DNA of 64,000 nucleotides. Origin: Serpula lacrymans var. lacrymans S7.9. Its lineage: Eukaryota; Basidiomycota; Agaricomycetes; Boletales; Serpulaceae. A program made the translations under genes and the position numbers. Below the pieces are notes generated by a model. It did not search any database. It was not told the DNA's origin and worked only from the letters and a program-made list of their open reading frames with translations. The stretch spans positions 62,001 to 126,000 of the forward strand of contig NW_006763296.1 of assembly GCF_000218685.1 (NCBI RefSeq), given 5' to 3'. The stretch's first letter is position 1; every line of letters starts with the position of its first letter. Positions 33,836 to 45,944 of this stretch are shown piece by piece.

Positions 33836-34441
33836 TCTGGGTTACAGTTGTCTATTCTTATCATTCCCATCGGAGCTGAGCATGTGGACAGAAATAATTT
33901 AAATAATATACTGATATTGTCTAATTACATTGTCAATGACAATAGGGACCCGGGAGTTGGTCTGAATTACAATGCCTCAGGACTCTTCTGACGGGTTCAG
34001 TATCATCTTCCCCATGATTGAGCTCTCCTAGACGAATTGCTGAGCAACGTAGATCCGACAGAGAATAGTTGTCGTCACTTACCCATTTGATCCATACATG
34101 CTTGTGCCGCATGACCAGAGTCCAGATTCAGATTGATGAAAGTTAAGCTTCTTGTTGTGATAAGCATAGGCTGCTCAAAAGTCAATTACTTCGTTCTGGG
34201 CACTGGTCTATTCTTATCATTCTTATTGTCGTCAGCCTGATCATGTGCACACAGAAATGATTCACATAGATATTGCATAATTACAGGAGGACGGGGGGGA
34301 GCGAGCTTCCAGGCTAAGTTAACTGTGGACTAATGGCTCTTCTGACGGGTTCAGTATCATTCACCCCACGACTGAGCTCTCCCTAGACAAATTGGTGAGC
34401 AACATAGACCCGACAGAGAATTACCATTGACATCACTTACC
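33836..34441 (+). repeat. Imperfect direct duplication of about 245 bp
   Basis: Copy 1 about 33836-34083 and copy 2 about 34196-34441 share blocks such as CTATTCTTATCATTC, CTTCTGACGGGTTCAGTATCA and GAGCTCTCC. Both end in a version of CACTTACC. They fill the gap between the convergent ends of the disrupted gene and the companion gene, inside the transposon. The remaining sequence of this 790-bp gap shows no gene. Confidence 0.65.
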
Positions 34442-34463
34442 AATCATACTTTGGTTCTTGGTC

Positions 34464-36124
34464 TCAGGCTTCCCCTTCTGATTCAAGGCCGTTATCTGAT
34501 TCGCCTGGACCTAGATCGTTCCCCTCCCTTATCACGCCACCATCATCATCATGTTCTTGATCACTAGGCGGCAGCTCTTCAACGTCTTGATTCAATGCAT
34601 CCATCGCTTCTTTCATTGCCTCCTCCCTGTCTTCGTCGTTCAGTGGACCTCTGAGGCCACTTGTGGTATGTGGGAAAAGTATTCTGTCCCACTCGCGGAA
34701 GATAGTGAGTACACTCCCTTTCCTTTTTCCCAGCCCAATTTCGAGATATTCAAGGTAATTGTCGAAATCTTCATGCCAATTAATGCCGAACTGAGCTCCC
34801 CTCTCTTTCAGGATACTATCAGGGGAGAGCACCCATCGTGCCTAAGGGAAATTCAGTAATAATTAGTGTTGGGTTAGGCATTTTACTTACCAAAATAGCG
34901 GCGCATGCAACCATGCCTGGTGTGGTGTGCTGGAGGCCCCATTTAACGTCCAGAGTTTCGGTACTTCGCGCGCCCTCATAAGGCATCCCCTTTTTCATCG
35001 CCACAATTGAGCCGGGTCCTCGAATGACACAGGATAGGACCTTGGAGTTTCTCAGCTACAATAAATCTGATTTTGACAGGAAGACACTTACCACTTTCAA
35101 GAGCGGGTTAAGGAAGACTTTATTCACGTCGAACTTCCCAGAATAATCAGCATGGAGGACCTCAATGTTCCATAGGCTGAAAGCTGAGTGTCCTTTGCTG
35201 TTCATCCTCCACCCAATTTTATTGAGAAATTTATTTCACCTCGCCTCAGATGTCTTCAAATCGGCCGCTGAACAATCAAAGATAGTGTTGCCGCATGCAC
35301 GAAGACGGCTTGCACCATTTGACCGCTGGGCCTGCATCCCGTCGCGGAACTCATTTTCATACGCTCAGTTCAAGGAGGCGTGGTAGGAATGAAAAGACTC
35401 TACTCACAGCAGATACAAACCAATCCTGCCCAATCATCCCAACAAGTTCACGAGGTGTGTTTGCGTATATCTCACTAATCTGACCTTGTATCTTTTGCTC
35501 AATGTTTTCAAACCGGCCCAGTGGACTATATTGATCGTCACGAGTTGTCTTGAATGTATTTACTGGGTCATGTATCCATAGCATGGATGTCACAAGGAAC
35601 TTTTGCCCCAGCTGCTTGGTATGTTTGATTTTTCTTTGTAGCTCACTGCCGACGTCCATAAGCTCTTGCTTTTTGGGGGGACCTTGCTGACTCGAGATTT
35701 CAGGGTCTTCAGTCTCGTTCAGCAAATCGTTGTATTTTCGCCGCAAAATCCTTGTTTCCTCTCTGGCCAAATTGACCGCTATCTGAGCTTCTCGAGCAAC
35801 CTGACATTAGGTGAGTCAGTATATTTTGCTAATCTTCCCAGATTAACATCAGCGTACCTTATAAAGCATTCGTGGGGACATTGTCTGATTGACACTCAGA
35901 TCACCATGTAATTCAGGTGTGTCTGCTTCATATCTCATGGCATGGTCTTCACTGACTTGAGCATTCTGTCCTCGAGTATCGCTCAAAGTCGAATCATCCC
36001 TGCCCCAGTCTTGCATTGGCTGTGCTCCATGATGTAAGTCCGTCTCTTGGACATGGTCTCTGCTCTGATCACTCCCTCTGTTTGTAGGCACCCTTCGTCG
36101 TTCTCTTTTACGGTTTTTTTCCAT
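34464..36124 (-). CDS. Transposon companion gene, Agaricomycete family of unknown function (DUF6698-like)
   Basis: Six exons (35858-36124, 35408-35800, 35240-35349, 35092-35197, 34891-35055, 34464-34841) join in frame to 472 aa without a stop. The N-terminal 90 residues are charged and disordered (MEKNRKRERRRVPTNR). A coiled-coil-like stretch follows (LAREETRILRRKYNDLLNE), then a conserved-looking core: LGQKFLVTSMLWI, SVLSCVIRGPGSIV, WGLQHTTPGMVACAAILARWVLSPDS and DNYLEYLEIGLGKRKG. The tail is acidic. The core resembles a family common in mushroom genomes beside transposases, which I believe is catalogued as DUF6698. No catalytic motif is seen. It is divergent from the transposase with a 196-bp gap, suggesting co-expression and a role in transposition. 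Confidence 0.7.
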
Positions 36125-36320
36125 TGTAGGCTGTGAATTTAAAAAGAAGGACAATATTGAGGGTTTGAGTTATTCGCAGTTAGGAAAACTGTTGATGGTG
36201 CGTAGGTAGTTTTCAAGTCCGACAATCTAACATGACGTAGAATGCCGTCAAAGATATGGTTGTTCTCCATTATCAACTGCAATTAGTAGAATCAGCTCAA
36301 GCTCACTCAAATCCATCAAC
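36125..36320. promoter_or_regulatory. Divergent promoter gap inside the transposon
   Basis: 196 bp separate the start codons of the companion gene and of the transposase; both must be driven from here. No specific site is recognised. Confidence 0.4.
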
Positions 36321-39300
36321 ATGCGTTCATCTACTAGGACAAAGAAGCTTTGCCAGGGCCCTTGGTGCCAATACTGCAACAGTTTTCGAAGCTCTCGTCG
36401 ATTTGATAAACATGTGGAAGCCTGCAAACGTCATCTTAATGAGCTTGCAACAGCTCCATCCTTTCAAGTCAATAAATCGCGCCCACAGGATGACTTACCT
36501 GTGCCTCAAAAACGGCGCAAACTAGACTCAAATGTAAGCAAATAATATCTCCATGTTTGTTTATGCATGTGGTTGCTACGGTACTGAGTGCCTTCCCATT
36601 TCTTATACTAATACTACACTGTTTCCCATAGTCCAGTCCCGACTTTACATTCAACAAAACTGCTTATGGAGAAGATCAGGCACAAATTGACGAAGCAGAA
36701 CCATCGCACCAGGAATCTTCGCTGGACTTAGACTCTGAGGTGCACAATGAACGTCCCTCAAGCTTTATTCAAGTCATACCACACCCTCACAGCGGCATCA
36801 AGGAACCAACCATTATCTCACTAGACACACCAACAACCTACAGTACTTTCAATGTCCGTGGCATCAACAGCAAACCATGGGCTCCGTTCCGAACTCGTGC
36901 AGACTTTGAGTATGCAGAAACCGCTGTAAAAGGATTATTTAGCAAGGACATCATCAACACACAGTTACGTGGTATACACGGTGGATGGGCACGTGAAACG
37001 GCAATCACACTGCAAAGCCACGTCGATCTAGAACATTCATTGAAAAAAGCACGGAAACTATGTCCTCAGGTGAGCCAAAACTTCAAACTCAAGTCTGGTC
37101 TAATGTTTTCATTACAGTTTCGAGAGGGGAATGTCTCAGCCGTTTATTTGGGTGAGACATTTCATTTCAGTTTCGTGTATCGCGATCCCTGGGAAGTATA
37201 TTGTGACTGGATCATGGATGCCAGCTTATCATCCATGATATTCTGGTATCCGTGTAAGAAATTCTTTTGTAGGCGCAATGGCCGGGTCACTCTCAAGACT
37301 CAAATATACGATGACTTTAGCACTGGTAATAGATGGTGGGATATACAGGTGCGTTTCTATGTATTATACAGTACTTCACTTACGTTCTTCCAGGATCAGC
37401 TTCCCAAAGACGACATCCCACACTGCTTTCTCCCGGTCTCCCTCTGGCTCGACAAGGGGAATGTAACAAAACGAGTGCGAAAGCACCCAATGATTATTCG
37501 GCCAGCATTCCTACCTCGTGAAGTACGGAATGCTTCTGGTAATGGAGGGGGGGTACTGATTGGTTACATGCCGGTGGTGTGCTTCTCTCTCTATCCCCTA
37601 GAGAGTTCTTACTACTTTACCATAGCCTGAAGACCCGGCCGACCCAACAGACCGCAATTCAGCCGAGACCCTTGAGTGGGCGCATTTCAAGAGAGACGTA
37701 TACCATCAAGTTCTTGGCATTGTTTTCAAGACCTTACAACGACCAGCACGCCATGGGGAGGCAATGAAATGTGGCGACTCACATAATAGGATTATTCACC
37801 CTGGAATACCAATCAAGTCTCTTGACGGAGAAGAGAGCTGTGCGGTTACAGCAACGCGGGCTGCACTTGCCAATTACCCCTGCCCCAAATGTTTGGTTCA
37901 TCACAACGAGCTACATAACATCAATGGAACATTTGAGCCCCGCATTACCAAGACTATGCAGAAGGCTTATCTTGATTCTACTCGAGCGCCAAACAAAAGC
38001 GAAGCTGAACGAATCTTACAGAGCCGGGGGCTTCATGCTACGCAGGTAAGTGCATACCCTGTATTCATCGCTGATAATCCTATAAATAATGTATTTTCTA
38101 TATTTACAGAATTTCTTCTGGTCTTTACACTACTCGGACCCGTATCTATCAGTTTCCTACGACAAACTTCACTCGGACGACTTAGGAAAGTGGGGGAAAC
38201 ACTTGTGGCCCCTGTTGCTTAGTGTTCTAGCCGAAGATGGAGTCAAAGGGCAGCTAGCAAGGAAGTGAGTCTTCATGATTATCATTGAATCATAGCTAAA
38301 AACTCGACACCAGCATGCGAAACGTTTCTCGCTGGCGCAACCTTAAACACTTTGGTAATGTCACAACAGTTGATTACGCAGATGGTCAAGTATTTTTTGA
38401 TATTCTAAAGGTAGACATTTCTCAACGCAGTATTTTCAAAGTACTTACTTTGCTATTTTAGTGTATACTACCTTGTGTCGTTCAGCTTCTGCCCGAAGAC
38501 TGTTCACTTGTCCACTGCATTCGGGCCTATGCTCAATATCGGACAATGATTGGATTGTCCTGTTTGACTGACGAGCGGCTGCAACAGATAAATAGCATAA
38601 TATTATCCTATAAGAACACTTGTGAGGTAACTATTCTACATTTGTAGAATCAATGAATTGCTGGCACTAACAATTTACTAGGACGTCTCAAGAGACTACG
38701 GAAAATCATTCGATTTCTTCAAACAACATTTCGTCAATCATGTTATTGAGGATATCCAACAAAAGGGTGCTACTGACAACTATGAAACAAGAGTCGGTGA
38801 AGGAATTCACCAGGAGGTTCGTCAAGCTTACAAACAGACTAATTGCAAGAACACGGATCCACAGGTATACTCCTGTCTTTCTATCAAAATCTGAAAATCA
38901 CACAACTATTCTACAGATGGCCCGAATAGACGAGAATCAAGAATCCATTGCGTATCTACGTATGGTCGTTGACGAGTATGACAAAGCACAACAAGAACAA
39001 GAGCAGGTAGGGAACGCACGAGAAGCTGAGACAGAGGATACAACAGAGCAGGCCGAGACGGAGGACACAAGAGAGCACATAATAGAGAGTACAGACGACC
39101 ACTGGACACTTGGATCGCCAACAAGCCTGAGTGACTCTATTGCAATGGAGACCATGCATTCAGCATTTGATAAGTCTCTGCGACGGTTTTTTTCGATTGA
39201 TGTTCCGGATGCTAGCCTCGGTGTTGAACCCATTAAGGTATATATATTTATGTTGTTTTTTGGTCTCATTGATCTTAGTACGCCATACAATAGATCCGAC

Positions 39301-39710
39301 AATATCATTGCGTCTATCTTCGGTACCAGTCGCAAGAAGACTGGACCGAAGGGCGAGATATCCTCAGGTGTAACCCTCGATTCAATGGAGTGCCCCGCCA
39401 CGATTGCATACTCATCAACACGGACACTGTTAAACCCACACCGGCTCGACTTATAGGGATTTACAGGTGTTATATCAAGTCCAAAACATATGATGTCGTC
39501 CTCGTCAATTACTTCAAGCCCTCCACTACAAAACCAAGGACAAAATGGGCTGGTGCTCGTCTTTATGAGGAGGCAAGGGAAAGCAGGTTCGCACTGGTGA
39601 AATATTTTATTCGTGGGGCACATATGATTACAGCGTTTGGAATGAGGGAGGGTCGCTTTTATCTCAACGATACCGTAGACGGCGACATGTTTCTACGCTT
39701 TTCAAAGTGA
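36321..39710 (+). CDS. Plavaka-type transposase, apparently intact
   Basis: Eleven exons: 36321-36533, 36632-37069, 37118-37348, 37394-37576, 37626-38045, 38110-38264, 38314-38410, 38462-38626, 38682-38864, 38917-39237, 39294-39710. All phases fit and give 940 aa without a stop. The N-terminus has a C2HC finger-like motif (CQYCNSFRSSRRFDKHVEAC). The core has family marks: KPWAPFRTRADFEYAE, DPWEVYCDWIMD, RWWDIQDQLP, EVRNASGNGGGVLIGYMPV and CPCP-like YPCPKCLVHHNEL. It continues with YDKLHSDDLGKWGKHLWPLL, VSRWRNLKHFGNVTTVDYADG and FDFFKQHFVNHVIEDIQQKGATDNYET. The C-terminal part is CNPRFNGVPRHDCILI..IRGAHMITAF. Plavaka is a CACTA-related DNA transposon group found mainly in Agaricomycetes. Catalytic residues were not assigned. 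Alternative start: none better seen. Confidence 0.82.
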
Positions 39711-39862
39711 TTCCTACTGTATTATCTAACTGTACTAATGAATCTTGTATCTCTGGCACTAAAATTGATCCAACCTAACGTCGTTCGAATTATGGACCAT
39801 TGATTTGGCCTCACAGAGCCCTGAATAGCCTTCGAGGACTTCTTAGTTCTTAAACAAGGTGT

Positions 39863-40039
39863 GATGACGCCTTTTCATTTTTCGCTGCGATTTTATAGAG
39901 CTTGATCACATCTTATCACGTCCTCTGTTCCCCTTGTAAGGTCTCATAAGACATGATGATAGGCTTTTCATTTGCACTATGATTTTATAGGGCCCGCTCA
40001 TACCTTACCTGATACTCCAGCTCCCTCATAAGGTCGTCA
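39863..40039 (+). repeat. Subterminal imperfect direct duplication of about 84 bp
   Basis: Copies at about 39863-39946 and 39955-40039 share CTTTTCATTT, GATTTTATAG and TAAGGTC blocks in the same order. They lie just inside the right terminal repeat, where CACTA-related elements often carry transposase-binding repeats. The rest of 39711-40087 shows no gene. Confidence 0.6.
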
Positions 40040-40087
40040 GGCGACACCGTACTCGCAGCATGCTCCAGCAGTCCTGATCAGGTGAAT

Positions 40088-40102
40088 TGGATTTTTCCGA
40101 CA
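40088..40102 (-). repeat. Right terminal inverted repeat of the Plavaka-type element
   Basis: TGGATTTTTCCGACA on the plus strand, followed by TA at 40103-40104, which would be the 2-bp target duplication. TA is palindromic, so it also extends the inverted match to 17 bp; a longer or different target site cannot be excluded. Confidence 0.7.
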
Positions 40103-40335
40103 TAATGATTAGTCGGCTCTGCCAACTCGGGGAGAACAAATTGATTGTATGCTTATCATGATCCGTAGGATTAGTATTCAGACCATAGCGCCATGTGAAA
40201 TACGGTCAAGTTGTACCAATGATCAACATATCATATGGACAGCCAAAATCCAGGCGAAAACAATTATACTAGGACCTTTCAGGAGGTCAGGTAACAAGCT
40301 GGATATGGAAAAAATTACAGTGAGCTGTACATATA

Positions 40336-43300
40336 TCACGATGACGACACCGGTGCTACTGGGGCCCCTCTGCCCCTCCCGCGGAAAGGCCTCGAGGGAA
40401 ACCCACGACCACGCTCGAAGCCTACCCCTTGTCCCCGTCCGCGAGATCCCAAAAACCCGCCTCTCGGAGGTGGGGTATAGGGACTACCACCTCTTGGGGC
40501 ACCTCTGCCTCTCGTGACAGAAGGAGCGCGTGTGTCATTGGATTGTGCAGGTGTCGACGGGTTGTCACTTGTAGGAGTGTCTGATGGAACACGACGACCG
40601 TTAGCCATCGCACTGCCGCGACCATTGGTGTAAGCACCCCGGCCTCGATTGGGATTTGACATAATGTGCACAGCGTTGTTTGGACTTTGACTACAAATTG
40701 CATGAGCGAAAAAGTTGTTTATCATCGTAGTCGTAAACACAAACCTAGAGGGCGCTGGGCGGAAACCAGCAGCAGCGGCTTGGCCTGGGGGAGGTTGGAT
40801 AGCTGGATGCGGGCCAAAGCGAGGTTTGAAGGGGTGATTTGGCGGTGGTAGTGGCTTAGACTTGGGATTCGTTGGAGCTACGAACTGAGGAGTGGTCAAG
40901 TTTAAGCACGAGTTGAAGCTGACCGTCGAGCCCCGGTACTGTGAGCAACTAATAGGCGAGATGGTCAGGCGCCGATTAACGAGATGTATCCGCAACCGTG
41001 GTCCACTTACCGATCCCCTAATGTCACACCTGACATGAATGGAACATCCCAAACTACATCCATTGATGTGGAGTTCAAACCAATAACTACTCCTTTGATA
41101 GCAAGTGGAACACCACCAGAATCTTGAACCATAGTCACCCTGTCGCCAAGCTCAAAGTGCTGGTTCTGTAGTCGGTATATGGCATGCGATGGTTTTAAAA
41201 CTGCATGTCGCGGGATGTTCTTAACGATAGCTTTCTTGAAAGCAGCAGTTGTATTGGGGTTTACGCTATCTGCGATCTTTTCAATCTCCCCCACAGCCGC
41301 CTGTAGTATCCATTTTGTTAATTACTATATCTCACAATGCTCTAGTGTGATACTGACCTTAGTGAGCTGATCAGAGAACAGAGACACCGGTTCGAAGTCC
41401 CTAACGCCTTTGGATTTGAGCCACGATTTCACTTCCTTGACTCTAGCATCGGGATTATCGCCCTTAAAAAGATCTGATGCTCTCGCCATTTCTACAAAGA
41501 TAGTGAAGGCGATGATTAGAGCAGCATTTCTAGGGAAAATGCAAACTTACCATCGCCATTACGGTCCAGGGCTCGAAAAACTTCAGGGAAGTTGTTCTAT
41601 CAAGACGGGTTCAGAGTATGTAAACAAAAGATCTCGCGACCTGACAAATCACCTTGTAATCACGAATAAGATCAACAGTCTTTTCGCTGTACTCCCAGAA
41701 ACGTCCGTCCTTACGCGAGTAGTCGATAACCTTCAAGCTTTTGGCTTCGAACTTGAGGCTCAAGCCTAGATTTGACTTCTGACTGTCTGCAGTAAGTACC
41801 ATGAAGCTAGAAGTAATTTTTGCTAGAGCACGACCGGATATCCGTAGCATCTCGGCTGCCTTGTAAGACGGGAAATATTGGAGAGATGCACGATTCTCAA
41901 CGATTGCTCTGTATTTGTCCTTTTCTGCTTTGTCTGAGGGGTAGAACTGTTCGACTAGTCAGCCAGAGTATATATAAAAAGGCAGGAGATGGATTCACCG
42001 CTAGGATGATAGAAAGAGTATTTTCGTCTGTCGCAGAGACTTTTGCAGCGACTCCATAAGCATGTTCTCCTAAGAAGAATATTTTACTCCCTTCAGGGAA
42101 TTCTTCCGAAAGAGGGGGAGGATCCCTCTCCAAAAACCGAGGGTCTTCAGAGGCGACTTCCGAGAGCACCATCTGAGCCGCTTGTTCAAGTTCCTTCTCT
42201 GCGTCTTCATAATCCTTCACGAAAGCCCCAGTTTCCAGACGTTTTAAACCTGTATCATAATTGAGTAACCAGAATAATCTCATGAAACCTGAAATACCTT
42301 TAAGTGGCCGCACATGCACAAGCACGTCGATATCTCCTGTGATAACGCCACATTTCTTCGAATACATGTGTTCAATCCTTTCAGCTTTTGCCTTCCAATG
42401 GCTCAAAGCATATTGCGCGTGAGGATTAGATATTATCTTTGGTGCAGATCCTGGTACGACAATCATCTGTTCATACTTGAATAACGAGTCCGACACGGCG
42501 ACGACGAAGCCCTCCTGCAAGAACGGCCATCCCACAAAAGTTCGCTTTCCAACCATTTCCCTTGCGACGTCTTCCGTTTTCCTGTTTTCGTGGGGATTTT
42601 GGATATGCACTATCATCGACTTGTTTCTGCTCTCTGTACCATGTACATTGACACCATGCAAGCCTATCTGTGCACTGTGTGGGAGGGTTTGCAGAGAGGG
42701 GAAGCCCGCCAGGGCTTCGACGCCAAGAAAGACGCCATCGCAGAGGCCAGGTACGAGGTGAAGTCCATCTAGGGTTGGAAGATCGAAAGGCTCCATAGAA
42801 CAAGAACACCGGTATATTGGAGGGAAAAAGCCCGGGAAAGAAGATGGGTACACTGTCGTTTCCCCAGGATTATAACTAAATCTTGTGCTAGTCCCAAACG
42901 CGTTGCGCGCACGTTCTTCATTTGTCAAGCGATGCTCCCTGGCTGAAATTCAAATCAAAGATATTAGTTTGTAGACGGATTGTCAAGTAAGCTACTAACA
43001 AGCCATAGCTTTAAGAAGCCTCTTTTCATCGATGAAAGGGATCTTCACAATGGCTTCCCAGTCCTGCTTCTTGCCATTCAAGTCCAACTCGAACTCAGCA
43101 GGGTAGAAATCTAGGATGGAAGAATTAGGGTCATACATCAAGTCCTGATCGTCCATAGAATCAGTGAAATACACAGAAGAAACTGACTGACAACCTACCT
43201 GATACGCAGGCGGGATCAAATCTTTGCTTGCTGCTGGTAATACACCCATGAGTTGTTCAAATGGGTGGAATGGAGACCCCAATTCAAATTCGAACGACAT

Positions 43301-45674
43301 TTCGTCCACTCCGTGAAGATCTGCATAGCATCGACTCAATGATTACTACGATAACCAAAAAGAATAAATATAAGACCTGCCTGAAATCCGAGGAGCATAA
43401 TGATAGTTATAAAACCATCCCCAAGACGCAACACCGCTATAGTAATAATGCATAACCCACTGCAGGCCTTCCACATATCGGAATACAAGTTTTCTCATAT
43501 CTTCCGGATCATCGAATGATAGTTCGAGCTTGCCCTAATTATGTCCTTTAGCATCCATATGGCGCAAAATAAAAGACAAGGCGCACCCTGTAGTAATTCC
43601 TCTTCCATTCGTCCATCTTATCGATGATGGATCTCTCGTGTCTGGCGTCGAATCCGCCACCTTCATCGTCATTCATAACATCAGCTTTCTCATATTTTTG
43701 TAAAACCCGGTCAACAGCTGCTCTGCTTTCCTCATCTTCAACTTCCTCCACATCATCATTCCCACCATTCTGTGAATCGTCGTTCAGATGTTCAGATTCA
43801 GGAAGCTGTTCTTCCAGAGACCCTGGAAGACTGAAAGTCACAAGATTCTGGTCCTCCTCATCATAATCGTCCCAAGTGACGGAGAGATGCAAGTCTTCGG
43901 ACAACGTGCCGATAAATTTGCGTTCACGAGCCGGGAACGTATTTGGCATCGTTAGGTTGGGTGGACGGGACTCGGATGGTCCCTGCCTGTTGGCCAAAAC
44001 AAAGCTCTTAACCTTATCAAATATTTCTCGCTGGGGTTCGGTTAAGACTGTTGCCATGATATATGCATGAGCAAGATAACAATGACTGCACAAACGAAGT
44101 CACCTAATTTGGCTCGCTTCTTTGCGGTCTCCATCTCCTGTACGCGTTTGCTTTGCTTTCCCTTATACCAGTTCAAGTCGGCATACTCCTTCTCAAACAC
44201 TTCGCGTTCCCAAATGGCCATCTCGTCGAGGACAAGTTGTAATCTCTTGGGATTGATGGTACCATTTTCATTCAAATATCCATCTAGCGCGACATTAGCG
44301 TTCATGACCTGATATCCAGAAATTTTGAAAACTTGCCCAATGATGGTAAGATCTTCTTGTAAACATCGAACAGTCGCTCGAGACCGTTCTCGTGAATATG
44401 TAAATCTGGAAGGTTAGGTAGGAAGTCGTTGCCGACGAAAACTGCCAGTAGTATAAAATCATCTATTACGCGCTCCAAGCTATATTTGAAGGGCAACACG
44501 GGTTCTATGTCCCGAAATTCGAGGTTGAGATATTCGCGCATAAGTGAAAGATGGAGGAGGTAGAAGTTGAGAGACTCCAAACTGTATGTCTTGTGTTGGT
44601 ATTGGATTATTGCATTGAAATCGGAAAAATTACTGACCTAGTATTACCCTTCTTTCTCGAGGAAGGCCCAAATTTGACCTCCTCACGTAATAAGCAGAAG
44701 TGAGGGTCATGGCTCAGAAGCCCCAGCATTATAAGATCGGCGTCGAGGCCATACAAACAATGGCGAACGTTAGGATTGTGATCTGGTTGAGCCCTGGATA
44801 GCCGTATATACTCCATGATCTTGTGTTCACCCTCTCCAGGGACATCGTGCCCTGATAGAACTACTTGTACATCTCGCCAATTCGAATCCTCAGTGATCTT
44901 CTTGTTTATGAAATATTGTAGCTGTTCGGTAAGCTTAGCCATAAATGGCGTGCCTATGTGTTGGGTGGTGAACAGGGCTAAGGGTCGAGCTTTAAAGTTA
45001 CATACCTGGTGTGATGCAGTTGCTATCAAAGGCTTTCTCGGGAGGTAATTGCTCTCCATTGTTCTCTGCTTTCTCCCTTACCTCCTTTGCCTCCTTTGCC
45101 GTACGGAAACGCCGACTCCGTTGCTGATTCATTTTCGCTCTGGGAGCCACGCCATCAACTGCCATGAAGAATAGTTTCTTTGGTTTGATTTTTCCAAAGA
45201 GGAGATCCACGTAAGCAAAAATAGATGTGAATATTTGCTCTTCTGACAACCTAAAGTGAGCATCCTCATCATTGGGATGCGAACCTGTATTCATCAGTGA
45301 CTACCTACTCGTACATTGACAAGTATAGGACTTACAATTGTGGATGATGCCATTAAAGTCGAGGTAAAGATTGTCTAACAGCACGGCTTAGTAAAGAAAC
45401 ACGACGCGCATGGTGGTGTAATTAATTACCAAACTCAGGGATCTTGTTTTCTTGTATCAACTGAGAAGTGAGAGGGTAGCGTTCCCTAATGGAATATTAG
45501 TTGAAACAATGATTTTAAGAGTGACCACTCACGAGATATAACGGAAAAACTGCACGTCGACTTGTCAGTATTGTTTGTGCTTAACCAACACGCTGAACAC
45601 ACACCTTTGGAATACCTGGAATGAACAGCATATGTGAGCTTGTGCTGATACATTTCTAGCAAATACATACCCAT
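40336..45674 (-). CDS. XRN1: 5'-3' exoribonuclease 1
   Basis: Start at 45674; stop at 40336. The first coding exons are tiny: 45671-45674, 45605-45615, 45533-45549, then 45430-45485. Together they encode MGIPKFFRYISERYPLTSQ, the invariant Xrn1 N-terminus. Further Xrn1 marks are DNLYLDFNGIIHNC, LFFMAVDGVAPRAKMNQQRSRRF, HCLYGLDADLIMLGL and VFVGNDFLPNLP. The D1-D4 and SH3-like regions follow (FDLPTLDGLHLV, FVGWPFLQEGFVVAVSD; HFELGDRVTMVQDSGGVP). The C-terminal tail is Arg/Gly and Pro-rich (RGRGRGAPVAPVSSS). The enzyme degrades decapped, 5'-monophosphate RNA in the cytoplasm and acts in mRNA turnover. Size is in line with the family. The transposon ends 234 bp past its stop codon, within or near its 3' UTR. 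Intermediate splice sites were checked only in part. Confidence 0.93.
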
Positions 45675-45944
45675 TGTAAATTACAGAGATTGCACAAATG
45701 CTAAAGGGTGCAGTATAGCGTGAAGTGGTGTAGTTGCAGAGAAGTTTCGGTGGACTATCGGCGGCTCACAACGATGCCACCCCGCTCAAGGCAGCGTACA
45801 TCGCCGTGAGAATGTATTACCTCCTCGAGCCTGGCGATACCACGGTTACAAATGTCCTTTGATTACTCGAACAATTGAATCGTAGGTTCGGGATAACCGC
45901 TTGTGCGCACCTGGATCTCTCTCATCATAGATATCATCATTCAC
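45675..45944. promoter_or_regulatory. Divergent promoter gap (XRN1 and PrpF-like gene)
   Basis: 270 bp between the two start codons; the only upstream DNA for both genes. No specific element recognised. Confidence 0.4.

Larger units (their letters stand above)
23346..40102 (+). mobile_element. Plavaka-type DNA transposon carrying extra genes, with nested LTR retrotransposon
   Basis: Bounded by a perfect inverted repeat TGTCGGAAAAATCCA (23346-23360; inverted copy 40088-40102), each flanked by TA. Inside are an intact-looking Plavaka-type transposase (36321-39710), a divergent companion gene (34464-36124), a gene with a SUMO-interaction-like start (24420-33673) and a small membrane-protein gene or fragment (23850-24211). 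Span is 16,757 bp; without the nested 8,242-bp retrotransposon and its 5-bp target copy it would be about 8.5 kb. The right end lies 234 bp from the XRN1 stop codon. The ends were found by eye as the one long inverted match between the two flanks. That they delimit the element is strong inference, not proof. Confidence 0.7.

Noticed and set aside
34150..40160. Inverted match TGATAAGCATA (34156-34166 versus 40149-40159) as the transposon ends
   Set aside because: Only 11 bp, it would exclude the left-hand genes and leaves no target duplication. The 15-17-bp match at 23346/40102 is far stronger.
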